DNA from: Schistocephalus solidus
Taxonomy: Eukaryota > Platyhelminthes > Cestoda > Diphyllobothriidea > Diphyllobothriidae
Direction: 5' to 3'
Length of the DNA stretch: 64,000 bases
NCBI GenBank assembly: GCA_017591395.1
Contig: WEDG01007654.1
Span: 1 to 64,000 of the forward strand
Shown: positions 22,630 to 33,800 of the stretch, piece after piece
Layout: every line of letters starts with the position of its first letter
Position numbering within the stretch: position 1 is the stretch's first letter
The notes under the pieces: model-generated
What the model was told of the DNA's origin: nothing
What the model saw: the letters and a program-made list of their open reading frames with translations, nothing else
Database searches by the model: none
Translations under genes and position numbers: made by a program

Positions 22630-24119
22630 TTATTTTGGAAATTGGATGTATGCTATCGGATTGTACGGGTTTTCGATGTCGCCGATTGACTGGATAAAAT
22701 AGGTTGTTTCGACTTCGTTTTCGTCCTTTAAAGAAAATGACAGTGTAGTCGCCCCGATCCTACCAGTGACACGCATCAGCTTGTAGTCCAGAGCGTCAAT
22801 TGACTCTTAAAATATTCAATTGGTGAAAAATAAGTATATTTTAATCTGCGCTTTATTAGGTTGGGAAGAGTTATATTCTGACCCACCGTATGGTATAAAC
22901 ACTTCGGCATTGCCAGTTTGGATACCTCCTTTGAACATTGTAATTGGTCCTTCAAGTGTGATGTCCTTCAGTGTGGGAAACAGATTGGGTACACGTAACA
23001 TTTTATATAAAATATCATATATAATCAATTTTGTAGCACATGCATACATAGCATAGTAGAAAAGCAATGCACTTGGAAAGAAATTTGAGTGCGATGAGCA
23101 ACGAAGCTGTAATTAAACAGGCATTACCCTTATAGGTTCGTCGAACACTAAAGTGAGTGTGTCCATATAATGACGTTTGGCAAAGATGACTGTCGTTGAT
23201 GACGAACAGAACGGTGCTGCCAATAAAAAACACGTATTAAGTGAGTGTAAAATCAAATTTTCGCTCTAAATTTAAAGATAAAAGACCTAATTTATGACAA
23301 ATAAATTACGTACGTGGAGAGTGTCCGTCACTGCCCACGATAATTATAATGAGGTTTGGTATTTCACGTTTAAATGGAATGATGGTAAGCTTAGCGTTTC
23401 CATCCTTGGGATCTCCATATATTTGCAGGCTGGATCTTCCTAAAAAGGCATTGAACCGGTAAGAATTTGGATTGCATGGAATTGAGATACCAATTTGATT
23501 AGCTCAATAATCACAAATATTTGACACCGCTGAAGGGCCTGACAGCACCAAAACCATTCCATGAAGAAAAAGACAAACAATTTATTGTGTGAGTTATACG
23601 AAGGCAATGCTGTGACAAAAAATTCCAAATAAAAATTGGTAAACTGTCACCAAATGACCGTTTTTTGCAGAATTTGCTGTCAAAAGAACATCAAAAACAT
23701 GGACTTTAATCAACCGCTATGATTAATTAAGCATGCTTCCGCGCAACTACGGTTGATCCTGTTCACAACTCACTGGGCAAAATTTGCACATGCAGCTTGG
23801 GTGGTCCACAGTCATTTTCACCGAAGCATTCAACAAATCCAGAGTCTGTCGAGCTAAACTGTAAGAAGCAGAGGTGTTAGCATTAAGAAGTGTTGTGGGC
23901 TAATAACTGAAGTAGTGTGTTCAGCCTTGGTTGACTTACCCATGCGGCGAAAAGGGACCCTTGTGATAAAGTCGAAGGTTGCGTCCATCCTCACTTCGTG
24001 CGTAAATGAGTTGCTCCCTGCAAAAAGAGAGGTTTCAAATATCGGCTTACCAGCGTACTTGGAGTTTGCTCGGCAAAGGCGATAGAAACAAGCAGAGCTG
24101 GAAACATCAGTGGCCACAT
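22630..24119 (-). CDS. Gene copy beta: unrecognised multi-exon, probably secreted protein
   Basis: Proposed exons on the minus strand: 24,051-24,119 (ATG, 23 codons, signal-like MWPLMFPALLVSIAFA), a 33-nt GT-AG intron, 23,940-24,017, then 23,774-23,858 (GFVECFGENDCGPP), a small exon starting at 23,676 with unresolved end, 23,314-23,439 (IYGDPKDGNAK), 23,128-23,216 (TTVIFAKRHYMDTLTLVFDE), 22,887-22,965 (ITLEGPI, NAEVFIPYE) and 22,630-22,805 ending in TAA. The last four share lengths, phases and splice sites with alpha. Changes between beta and gamma in the GFVEC exon are mostly third-position, which supports that frame. No family is recognised; it looks extracellular and beta-rich with a cysteine pair. 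Doubts: the frame across the second exon does not close cleanly, and the IYGDP exon is one base shorter than in gamma, so beta may be a recent pseudogene. Introns of about 81, 162 and 97 nt separate the last exons. Confidence 0.6.
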
Positions 24120-24304
24120 GACGTCTTAGAGCTGTAGGCTGCACAAAAACCGTCCGCAGTGAAGTAAAGAAAAAACAGGCACCAGTGTCCCTGTCTTTTC
24201 GGTAGGCAGATGCTGTCAGGCTGACTGTTTTTATGCTGGCTCCAATTGTCTAAGATTGTCTAATCGTAGGGCCCGAACACATTGCAGTGTTCACTTTTTC
24301 TTTG

Positions 24305-25020
24305 CGTTCACAAAAAACATTAATTTTGAAATCTGATGTATGCTATCAGATTGTACGTCGTTTCCATGTTGCCGTCAGTTGCCGTCAGTGGGTTTTGGTA
24401 ATTCAGGTTTCACTGGAATGCTTGTAAGCGTAGCGTTTCCATCCTTTGGGTCTCCATAAATTTTGAAGGCTGGATATTTCTGCATATAAATAGAACAAGT
24501 AAAATATTTAGCTCGCAAGCAAACAACTGAACAATTTTATTAGCTCAATAATCACAAATATGAGGCAACTCTGAAGGGCCCCATGATACAAAACTGATTC
24601 CATGAAGTGAAATTCAAACAAGGTATGACACAATGTTAACGAAAACTGTTATTCGCTATATTAAATCCCAATTACAATTTTTTTACAACTGTCATGAAAT
24701 GACCCCATTTTTGCAGAATTTGCTGTCGAAAGAACGTCAAAGACATAGATTTCTATTAACCGATATGATACATAAAGCATGCATTAGCGATACTACGGCT
24801 GATCCTGTTATCAATTTACGTGAAAAAAACTGCACATTCATTTCGGGTAGTCCACGGTCGTTTTCCCCAGCACATTCGACGAATCCAGCATCCGAAGAGA
24901 AGCAGATGTGTTAGCATTTAGTAGTGTTGTGGGCTATTAACTAAAGTGGTTTGGTCAGCCTTGGTTGACTTACGGATAAGGTGACTGAGAACCTTGTGGT
25001 AAAGTCGAAGATTGCATTCA
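24305..25020 (-). pseudogene. Gene copy gamma: internally deleted copy of beta
   Basis: On the minus strand, pieces of beta recur in order: an NLRLYHK-like second-exon remnant with donor GTAAGT (near 24,975), GFVECAGEND with donor GTAAAT (24,830-24,905), the small exon near 24,725, and an IYGDPKDGNATL exon from 24,479 with acceptor tatgcag. At about 24,380 the IYGDP exon runs directly into the last codons of the terminal exon (YNLIAYIRFQN then stop), so the two middle exons and introns are deleted. The acceptor before GFVEC is also lost. This is a tandem degenerate copy lying upstream of beta on the same strand. Confidence 0.6.
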
Positions 25021-25069
25021 TTATCACATGCTGCGTTTTTTAATTTCTACCTTTATAATGTGATCTCTT

Positions 25070-25485
25070 ACCAGACGTAATTTCCTTGACAGAAACCTGG
25101 TTGTCCAACCACGTGGACGACCGTGAGCTAACTATACCAGGCTACCAGTTATTCAGAAGAGACCGGGAAGGGCGTCAGGGAGGAGGCGTTGTAACCTACG
25201 TACAACACGGATTCCAAGTGCCAGAAAAAACAGAACAGTTTGCATTCAGCTATTTGGCTCACTAAAAAGGTGCCGAGATCACACAGTCTTGAAGTCCTGA
25301 CCGTCTACCGACCACCGAGAAGTGACTTCGAGGCTGACGCTCGCCTGTTAGAAGAGATAAATAGATTTGCCTTTCGATCTGACGTCTTAATAATGGGCGA
25401 CTTTAGTGCACCGCTCATTGACTGGAGTTCAGTATATGCACGCGGTCCAGAACTAGTTATGACGGACGTTTATTGGAGATGACAC
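25070..25485 (+). pseudogene. Non-LTR retrotransposon endonuclease (EEP) fragment
   Basis: The translation gives PDVISLTETWL, then IPGYQLFRRDREGRQGGGV, then after a one-base frame change VLTVYRPPRSDFEADARLLE and IMGDFSAPLIDWSS. These are hallmarks of the apurinic-type endonuclease of Jockey/CR1-like elements: the catalytic E of LTETW, the RRDR-GGG block, YRPP, and GDF-APxIDW (usually GDFNAP; here N is S). The enzyme nicks target DNA to prime reverse transcription. Both ends are truncated, with no RT following. It inserts just upstream of the gamma copy. Confidence 0.8.
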
Positions 25486-28400
25486 TGATGTTATTCCCTT
25501 ACTCAGCACGTCTTAATTGGCTAGCTTTTTGCTTCTTTAATCCAAAAATGCCATTCAGCAATCACATTCTCCGTATGTCACCTGCATATTTATGTCTACA
25601 CATCTTTCACGCTGATGCACGTATAGTGTCATTGCCACGCAAGAATTCATATTGCATAAAACCCTTTAGTCTTTAAAGGAAAGTCCAAATGCAACCCTAC
25701 TATTTGCTTTAAGCATCACACAAATCCGAAACCGATACTTAACTTTTATTTGCACATTTGATTATCATTCGCTGTCGTGTAGTAGGCCAGTTAAAAGTAG
25801 GGCATTTCGGAAGTTACGAGGAACGATTCTTGCCACTACTTATACTGGAAGCTGATTGCTCTGTTGTCCATTAGAAGTTGGCCACCGTGGTTGTAATCTT
25901 CAAGCCATGTGGCGCCAAATCACAGAGCTTTCTCCTGGGAGAGGTAAAGTTTACTAGAAGCCGGAAGATCTATTCATCATTCATTTAAAACAATGAAAGG
26001 CAGTAAATGACATCTGAAAATGAAGTTAAATGACGGTTGCGGAGGCTTCTGCCATGCTAAACGCAATATAATTTTCCCCCTGAACTATTTTTATGTTGGC
26101 GTGGAGCAGTAACACAATGCTCATGGCGGTGACGCTCTACACCTTATTGTGCTTCAAAGGCGTTTATTCATTATGGAAAGTTTAACGTTCAATTCCCTCG
26201 GCTAGCCGTTCAAATCACGGATGTTGCAACACGTGGTGTCATCTCAAAAGTGCCACTCCGTTGAGGCCGGTGCTTCATTTGACGTTGGTATTGTGCGGTT
26301 CATTCTTCCCGTCTGGCAGTTTACAATATATTTATCCAATGTCCTCGCTCCACTTCTGGTGTTATATGTTCGTGCAGCCGAGGACATCCAAGGCTACGGA
26401 GAGATGGCTTATCCCAGTTTCGTCCACTTGTTCTCCATGTAGGCATTTACTTCAGGAGTCAGCACGTTCTACAAGAAATTGACCCATTTATTGCTGACAT
26501 CTTGAAACTGAGCGACTAAATATAACAGGACGTTTTTTAACCTTTATAGGTAGTGACTTGCCTTGTTTTCTTCTGGTTGAGTGCGATATAAGACCAAAAT
26601 TACAGAGTTCCAGTCGATGTTCCATCCATCCAAATATTCATTATTTTCAGCTGTCCCCTTTGTCAGCAGTATATCTTTTCCATCTCGCCCCTTGATGTGT
26701 AAGCAGTCAAACAGCAGCCAGTGCCAAAGTCAAAATTGCTACCATATCGCATCTGAAGGACGAAGTAGGTGGTGGTCTGGAGGTATTGCTGTTCCCCGCA
26801 AGTTCGCCGAAGGAAAAGACACCTACCGTTACAACCGCTGCGACCATATGAACCGAGCAGACCTACTCAAATAGCATAGTCTGCTGTAACGTCACAAATG
26901 ACAGACAGTCATTGCGTAGAGACTGCGTGAAAAGTAACATCCTTCTGGCTGTCTTACCTCAATGATGACAATTGGACACTGCCTGTTCATAAGACACAAG
27001 CTACAAAAGAGACTGCATTTATGTGCACTGAGAGTTGACTGTGCTGAACTGCCGTAATTTAGTAACAAGAGCACCTATTATACTAGAAGTTACGCATCGA
27101 TGAGAGATGCATTTTCCAGTTCACTGTTCGTTACACAATTAGTTTTGCTATGTGTCTGCAGCAAAATGGTAACACGCTGTTGGGTGCTGGTAACTGTTCT
27201 CACAGCTGGACTGCAAACATACAAGGTCGGCCTAGTTAAAATAAAATGACCCTAAAATGTCATGAATACGTCATTTGCCACGTAAAACAAGGGTGATCGT
27301 GAAAACTATCAGTAACCTCGCTAGTGGTTAGGGGTGTGAAAAGGCTGGATCGATGTGTCTTCTTCGGAGCTCACATATGGGGGCAACAGAAAGAGGTTTG
27401 CATATAGCATCGCCATTTAAACGAGATAAGATATTATCTATGTAGCCTGATATGTTTAGGATTGTGGTCGTCTTCATTATCGACCGGTAGTATAATGATG
27501 TTATTGTCTTTGTTTAAGTGTATTTAGTGCATTTATTTTCTCGTAAGATAATTTTGAGTACTTACTTTGGTTCTTCAAACATGCATATAGCTGCTGCGAA
27601 TTGTGAAATGCTCTTTTTTGTAAGATTATTTGACGATAGAAAGGATTTGGCTCTGATATGGAAGTCAGGGTCATTTAAAGCTGAAGGATTCTACTTTGTT
27701 TGTTTGCACAGAACGTATCACGATACATTTGAGCCGTCCCTTTTTCTGAGACATGCGTGATAGTTTTATGACGTTATTCAAATAACTGTGTTGCGACTCG
27801 ATTTGCACAAAACTGCATGTTTTTTCTTCGTTGTTTGAATTTATTTAGTTGATAATGTGGACATGTTAGGAAAACTCTAATTATTTGTTTTCCATAGCAA
27901 ATCGTGGCTTGAAAACCATGGGATAACTTTACGGCCAGGTTTACCCTCACCGATTTCGTTAGAATAATGTTATTTCGACATCGGTGATATTTTTTTCTCA
28001 CTTTCATCGTTTGCGAATTGCACAATTTTCCCGTCGCCGAGCATAAATCAAAACACTCTGCTAGAAGTTTGTACCTAAGTATTTAAATCCGGCCTCTAAA
28101 TAAATTTTTGTTAAAGGAGTAAACTTTTAATACAAAAATAATAGTTACATTCGATGTGGTCTCTTTCTTCACATTGATAGTTCTGGATTAGCGAGATCCT
28201 GCACTGAATAAGTAATTCAGGCCTACATCTCTGACGTGCCTGCTGAAGGTTTACTCCAACCGCTAGATCTTTGTCTAGAAAACAACGTTTCCTTATCTGG
28301 CGAGAGTTATCAACACACTTAAGGGGCGCATATGGGTATGCCCATATCCTTATTTTTGGCTGAAGGCGTACGGTAGAAATTAGAATGGATAGTGCTTCCT

Positions 28401-28509
28401 ACAGTTAAATCAAATTATTGCTTAGCTAAGTAGATGGCACATTTATCGCCATCAAGAGATAATACTTAGAGCTCCTTGGCAATAAGCTGAACTCTTGATA
28501 TTCAGGAAT
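25486..28509. other. Unassigned sequence
   Basis: No recognisable protein motif, tRNA-like box or satellite. The segment around 26,170-26,480 is less AT-rich and has overlapping open frames up to 73 codons on the plus strand, without motifs. It may be an unidentified dispersed repeat. Confidence 0.35.
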
Positions 28510-29060
28510 ATAATTCATGTTCAAAACAGAGGCAGAAGGTTTACTCCAACCGCTAGATCTTTGTCTAGAAACAACGTATCTGGCCTTATGCTTTATTCAC
28601 ATGTGTGGGACTTATTCATTCATAAGACAATCCTGGGACAGTCGTCACGACGGCAGACACCATATTTGTGCCAGGTAATTATGAGAGCTGAAACTAACGA
28701 TAAACCTGAGGGTCTGACATGGAAAGACTATTCTTTACGTACGTAAGAAAAAAAAATATCTTGCTCTGTATTTGCTTCGGTACGTTTAATTATACTTTTC
28801 AAGGTCAGGGCAAACAAAAAAGGTTTTCTGACGAAATTGAAGTGGCAGCATCCGAAATTATGCTGTTCTAACTTCAACCTCAGCTTTAACCCACAGTCTT
28901 CAAAGATCCTTGCAGTGCAAACTGCAACTGAAGGAATGTTCAAACCTTTTACTCAGAAGCTACAGTCGACTTTTGCATCCATAGGCTATTCATTCTATCG
29001 GCACTCCCTATACAGCCTGCCAATAGAGTTGGCAAATAAAAAGACATTCCACAGTTAACA
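28510..29060 (+). repeat. Dispersed repeat R4, copy 1
   Basis: Direct repeat of 30,440-30,850, e.g. 'cataagacaatcctgggaca', 'cgtcacgacggcagacacca' and 'ttctttacgtacgtaagaaa' in both. It also contains 'ggtttactccaaccgctaga' at 28,538, which recurs at 28,248, a local duplication of about 40 bp. Confidence 0.65.
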
Positions 29061-29409
29061 ATTTAGTTCGACTTTAGCTCTCACTACAAAAAATAAGCCA
29101 CCTGCCCTAATTTGGTGCTTCAAATTAAATCCCGCCTGATTTTAGCAGTCGACGGAGATGTGTGTAAGCAAAGGAAGCCCCTTAAGGGGTTTCCAAGCCC
29201 GTAATCACCCCCCCTCGCCTCAACTTACCTTTAAAACAGTCAAAGAAGACTCAAACACAGGACCGAGCATTCCACCTAATAGAAAAACAGCAGCAGCACC
29301 CAACCCATAAGCCACTACAGTGCAATCTCGTGCAACCAGCCAAGATAGTAGAAAAGCAAACTAAACAACTCTCGCGACGGTGAACCAAGAAATGAGAACC
29401 AAAACAAAA

Positions 29410-30430
29410 AAACTGTGATCTTTAAATGTTCAAGATAGCCTACTGTAAGCATTTGAGTAGCAAAAATAAAATTAATGATTCCACCGAATATGCATATCAC
29501 CTAAGGCATACAACGATTAATTTAATCCTAAGAGTAAGAAGCGTTTCGGCAAGCAAATTTAGGATAATTCGTAATATCGAATGTAAGCCAATACTTTCTG
29601 AACGGTTAATTCACAGGAGGTCTGTGCTTGTGTAGACACACCAGTATATATTCAATTTTCCTGACATTTTGAAAGAACGGAATACTCAGTCGCAGTTGAG
29701 TATATTGACATCACAAAACTAAAGTTCATTTAATTGCAGATTAACCGGATAGTAAATTTCTAGGTCAATAAATGGCAACGAATTCCACACAACAGTGGGA
29801 TGCCCAGTTGACCTTACAATTACAAATTGTGGTTATATACACACTGTCGGTGCCATAGCTTTTGAACTGTGCACGTGACGGGAAGTGGTCTATCCTTCAA
29901 ACAAGCTGCAAAATATGTTAGGTTAAAATCTTGAGTGCTTTTGTTCTTTTGACTGTATTTCCTCTTCGACGTACTGTCTATCAATACTAACAGAGTGCTC
30001 GTGCCGATTATTTCGGTATCAGGTGATTAGAAAGTCTACATTTGAAGAGCAGTTGTACACGGACCATCATATGTTGAGAAATGTGACGTTAATCTCCTGG
30101 TCCTGATTTCAGTCCCATCACAAAAATGTATTGGGCTCACTTCACTACCTGTGTAACCAACATTTGCATTCAGACTTCAAGGCGGTTATTCTACTCTCAG
30201 GTGACAAATCAGTTACTTTTAGTAACTTTAAAAATTATTTTGTCACATTTGTCCCTGAAAATGTTCACCATGGGCATGAAAAGGAGCTCGCATCAACCAC
30301 TCGTTTTCCAAAATTTTGGCGGCTCTCTCTTGTCTTCACATGGTAGCCTGATCATCGCCCAGATTCTTTTGTCGATCTGTCTTCAAAAATGCACAATTGC
30401 GCGAAGGAGACGAAATAAAAACGCCCACAA
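29410..30430 (+). repeat. Dispersed repeat R1/R1b, inverted copy
   Basis: 29,410-29,770 is the reverse complement of the window start (1-420) and of 4,640-4,870, e.g. 'tagcctactgtaagcatttg' on plus at 29,437. 29,760-30,430 corresponds to 4,350-3,640 on the minus strand. The segment contains a 161-codon frame (30,126-30,611) that is not conserved in the inverted copy and is likely fortuitous. Confidence 0.6.
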
Positions 30431-30439
30431 ATATAACAA

Positions 30440-30850
30440 AAGCACCTGTGGCCTTTATGTTTTTATAAAACATGTGTGGGACGCATCCAGTCATAAGACA
30501 ATCCTGGGACATACGTCACGACGGCAGACACCATTTATTGAAAGAAGCTACGACGAAATTCGTGCCGGGTACTTTAGAGAACTGACAGTAACGACAAACC
30601 TGAGGGTCTGACAACGGAAGACCATTCTTTACGTACGTAAGAAAAAATATATCATGCTCTGTATTTGCAGTGCCACTGAAGGCATGTTCACATTTTTTAA
30701 TCAGAAACTACAGTTGACTTGTGCATTTATTCTATCGTCACTCCCGATACAACCTGCCAACACAGTTGGCAAATGAAAAGACACACTCCACAGTTTACGG
30801 TTCAGTTAGGTTTAAGCCGTTTATTCAAAGTATAAGCCACCTGTCCTAAT
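30440..30850 (+). repeat. Dispersed repeat R4, copy 2
   Basis: Direct repeat of 28,510-29,060, offset about 1.87 kb near 'catgtgtgggac', with the 3' part shortened. Its last part, near 30,790, also aligns with the minus strand near 3,080, so R4 and R1b may be parts of one longer repeat. Confidence 0.6.
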
Positions 30851-33800
30851 TTGGTCTTTTAAATTTAATCCTGCCTTATGTTTGCTGGCAGTTTTGTTGC
30901 AATCTTCTTTTTTATGCATGCTGAGGTATTTTTCACCTCCTGAAATATCCGCATGTTACATTTGAAATTCAACGTATAGAAGGAAAATTCATTTGTGTAA
31001 AATCATATTTATCTTTGGATACTGTTTGTAAAACCCATCTTAATATATCGGCTTCTAATTACTACGCTTCATCTTCATTTTCAGTTTGACTTGAGAAATT
31101 TGTTAGGAAGTAACTGATTCTTGTACTGAAGTACGCCTCTACCAACATACGGTCACGATTCTGGTTCTTGACAAAGTCATGGAGCAACTGCTTCAAATCG
31201 TCTTGCCTAGAGAAGAACGGTTCATTTATTTATCGTATAGACTATAATTTACGATAAAAAGGCATCTAAACGTAGTGAACGTCGATAAAAATTGAGTACT
31301 CACGAGTTTTTTCCGCAGATAGAGCCATTTTACATGCCTAATATGCTGAATTTCCCAGAGTTCACATAATATATTGGAATTTAAGTAATAACGTGGCAAA
31401 ACTAATGAATCACCATCAGCATGAACTTTAGAAAAAACTTCAAATGTTTGTTAATGAAAGGAAGGAAATACATTAAAAGTCAACCGGACATGACATTAAA
31501 TAGAATTTTCTTCATGTTGAAACAAATACAGTTTTGTTTTATCTTGCCTCAAGCCCTAATGGTCTGTGTCAAGAAACTCTATTGAATCCCTAAAGGAGCA
31601 TTCAACAGCAAGGGCGGAATAGAAGATGTGAAGGGATATCCTATTGTAACGTATTTAAGGCAAACATGAACGTACGAATTGGGCGGTCATTGGACCAATC
31701 TGATAGTGTCCTGTTAGCATCTCGCCTTGTCGTCCGACTTATCCGAATCATTGAGTAGAGTACTCCTCCCTGTCAGCAGATTCGCAAATTCACTCATGCG
31801 TGCACCTTTGGGTTTATCGAATGTGCAGCGCGGAAAGAGTTTTCAGGGTGGTGTGTGAACGAATTCGTAAGGATGGTTCCTCCTAAAACTTCCCATCTAT
31901 GAGCTGAGTTGTTCGGTTTTGGGCGGCAGGTTCACCTGCAATGAAACTTTATTGTTCTAATTGATCGATTGCTAAATTGAAGGTGGGATCGCCTTTTAAA
32001 CTTTCGGCGATTGATGTCACTGGAACTGGGCGGAGGGTTAGGTAGGGTAGTTTGTAGGCAGTAGTGTTATTCAGGGTGCGGGGAAAGGAATGCGCGGTCG
32101 AAGGCGCGGGGGTGAAATGACTGCCATCATGGGGCATGGACACGCGTATTGAGACCACCTGAAGTGATTATTAGCCAGGGAAGTGGGAACGACTGTACGA
32201 GCCGTCTCTGCAGACACGACAGTGTTTACTTTGTTGCCTAGAGCCACTGTCTCGGTTCTTGCAAGCTTGCGCACTCGCTTGCGTAGGCCTCTAGAGAAGT
32301 TGGCTGTCTGATAGACAACATGAAAGGCTTATTTGGGATCAACATGATAATGAGTATCAACTAGATGCACGAAAATGGCACTCTGAGATTGATGTACTTT
32401 CACTTTTTAGCTAACCAAACACATATATGTGTTTACTTACCGTTCTTCCAGGCGCCTCGTTCAACGGCTAATGTATCCTGCTCCACAGGAGCAAGTAAAT
32501 GAGTAAAGAAACAGCACATCGAGCCAAAGTGGGTCGGAATTTACCTACCGCATGTAGGAGGGAACGTGATTTTGTTGTCAAACCCATCACTGCAAATTAT
32601 TTGGTGCCAGAAATGCACTTTGTTAATTGATCGACTATGGTATCGTTGTCAGTGTTATGATCTGTCAGGAGAAGATTTCGTCAAAGAGTACCGACCATAA
32701 AGGTCGAATGCGAGTGACGCTGTGCTTTGAGTCAACGGTTCAAGGGATAAAACCCATCGCTTAATCTTCTATAGCGTGAATAACTGATCAATACAGTGGT
32801 ACCCACAATATTGCGTGCATTCTGTCGAAAAAGCCTCTAAGGCTTTTTCACTACCCACCTATTTGGTAGTTTTTGTCACGATTAACATCACAAAGGTTGA
32901 CTTTTATTTATATGAGGGGGAGGTTGATAAGCACTGATGATACGTTTAAAAATAACATCCTCCATCCACCGGCGTTCCTATTCTATTATAGCGTCAAATA
33001 ATACAACGTTGTCTTTTCGGACTCTGAGGGTCTTGTTACATTCCAGTGGCCAGCTAAAGTTTCTAACAGCGATCTGACAGTAAATCGTACGTAGCCTAAC
33101 AGTGCACTCTTTCCTGGGTCTAGTGAGGGTTTAAGATTAACAGTCAAAGTAAAACACACTCACATACCTTGATTTCCCAGCGTAGTTTTGCTTCGGCGTT
33201 TGCTGTGACATGCGAAAGTATGGACCGAGATGTAGTACGCTCTCCTGACAGTGCGGCTAGAAGAGTATAATTATGGACACACCGTTTCGGATTCAGTCGA
33301 AAGTTTATTCTGCTCTGCACCGGTTAGATAGCTGTTAGATCTTTAGTCCGCCCTTGCACCTTGATACGTTTGCTTCAGAGCGTTTCGAATTTCGTAGTCA
33401 CTTTTCTAAAGTAAGTCTGTAGTTTGCGCTGCGAGCATGCTTTTTCAGCGTGACTGAGGAAGGGTTTTACATGCTCAAAAAGTTTTTCATTACTGTTCCT
33501 GGATGTTTACTCTGATCCATACATCCCGATAACAATTTGCCCGGCACATTCGCTTCTGCAAAGTCATAGGTAACCGTGAGGCGATTTTCCGAAAGGTTAT
33601 AATTTGTGCATAATTATTTTAGCCCCTTCGCCGTTTTAGTAGGCAACGCGAATAGAACCACGTGACATGCCATCAATATTTCCACTTCCACACGCAAACC
33701 AATTCGCACTTAATCGTTAATTTGCATGGCAGAGACATATAAGCGGGGCTTTGGCCCGAGTACGCAATGTGGTGTAAGTAGGCGCAAAAAGTTACGCGTG

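Noticed and set aside
30126..30611. 161-codon plus-strand frame
   Set aside because: The homologous inverted copy near 3.6-3.9 kb does not conserve the frame, and the frame crosses the boundary of two different repeats.
32828..32848. Terminator-like hairpin (9-bp stem followed by T run)
   Set aside because: Resembles a bacterial terminator, but the window is eukaryotic and there is no adjacent transcription unit; expected by chance.
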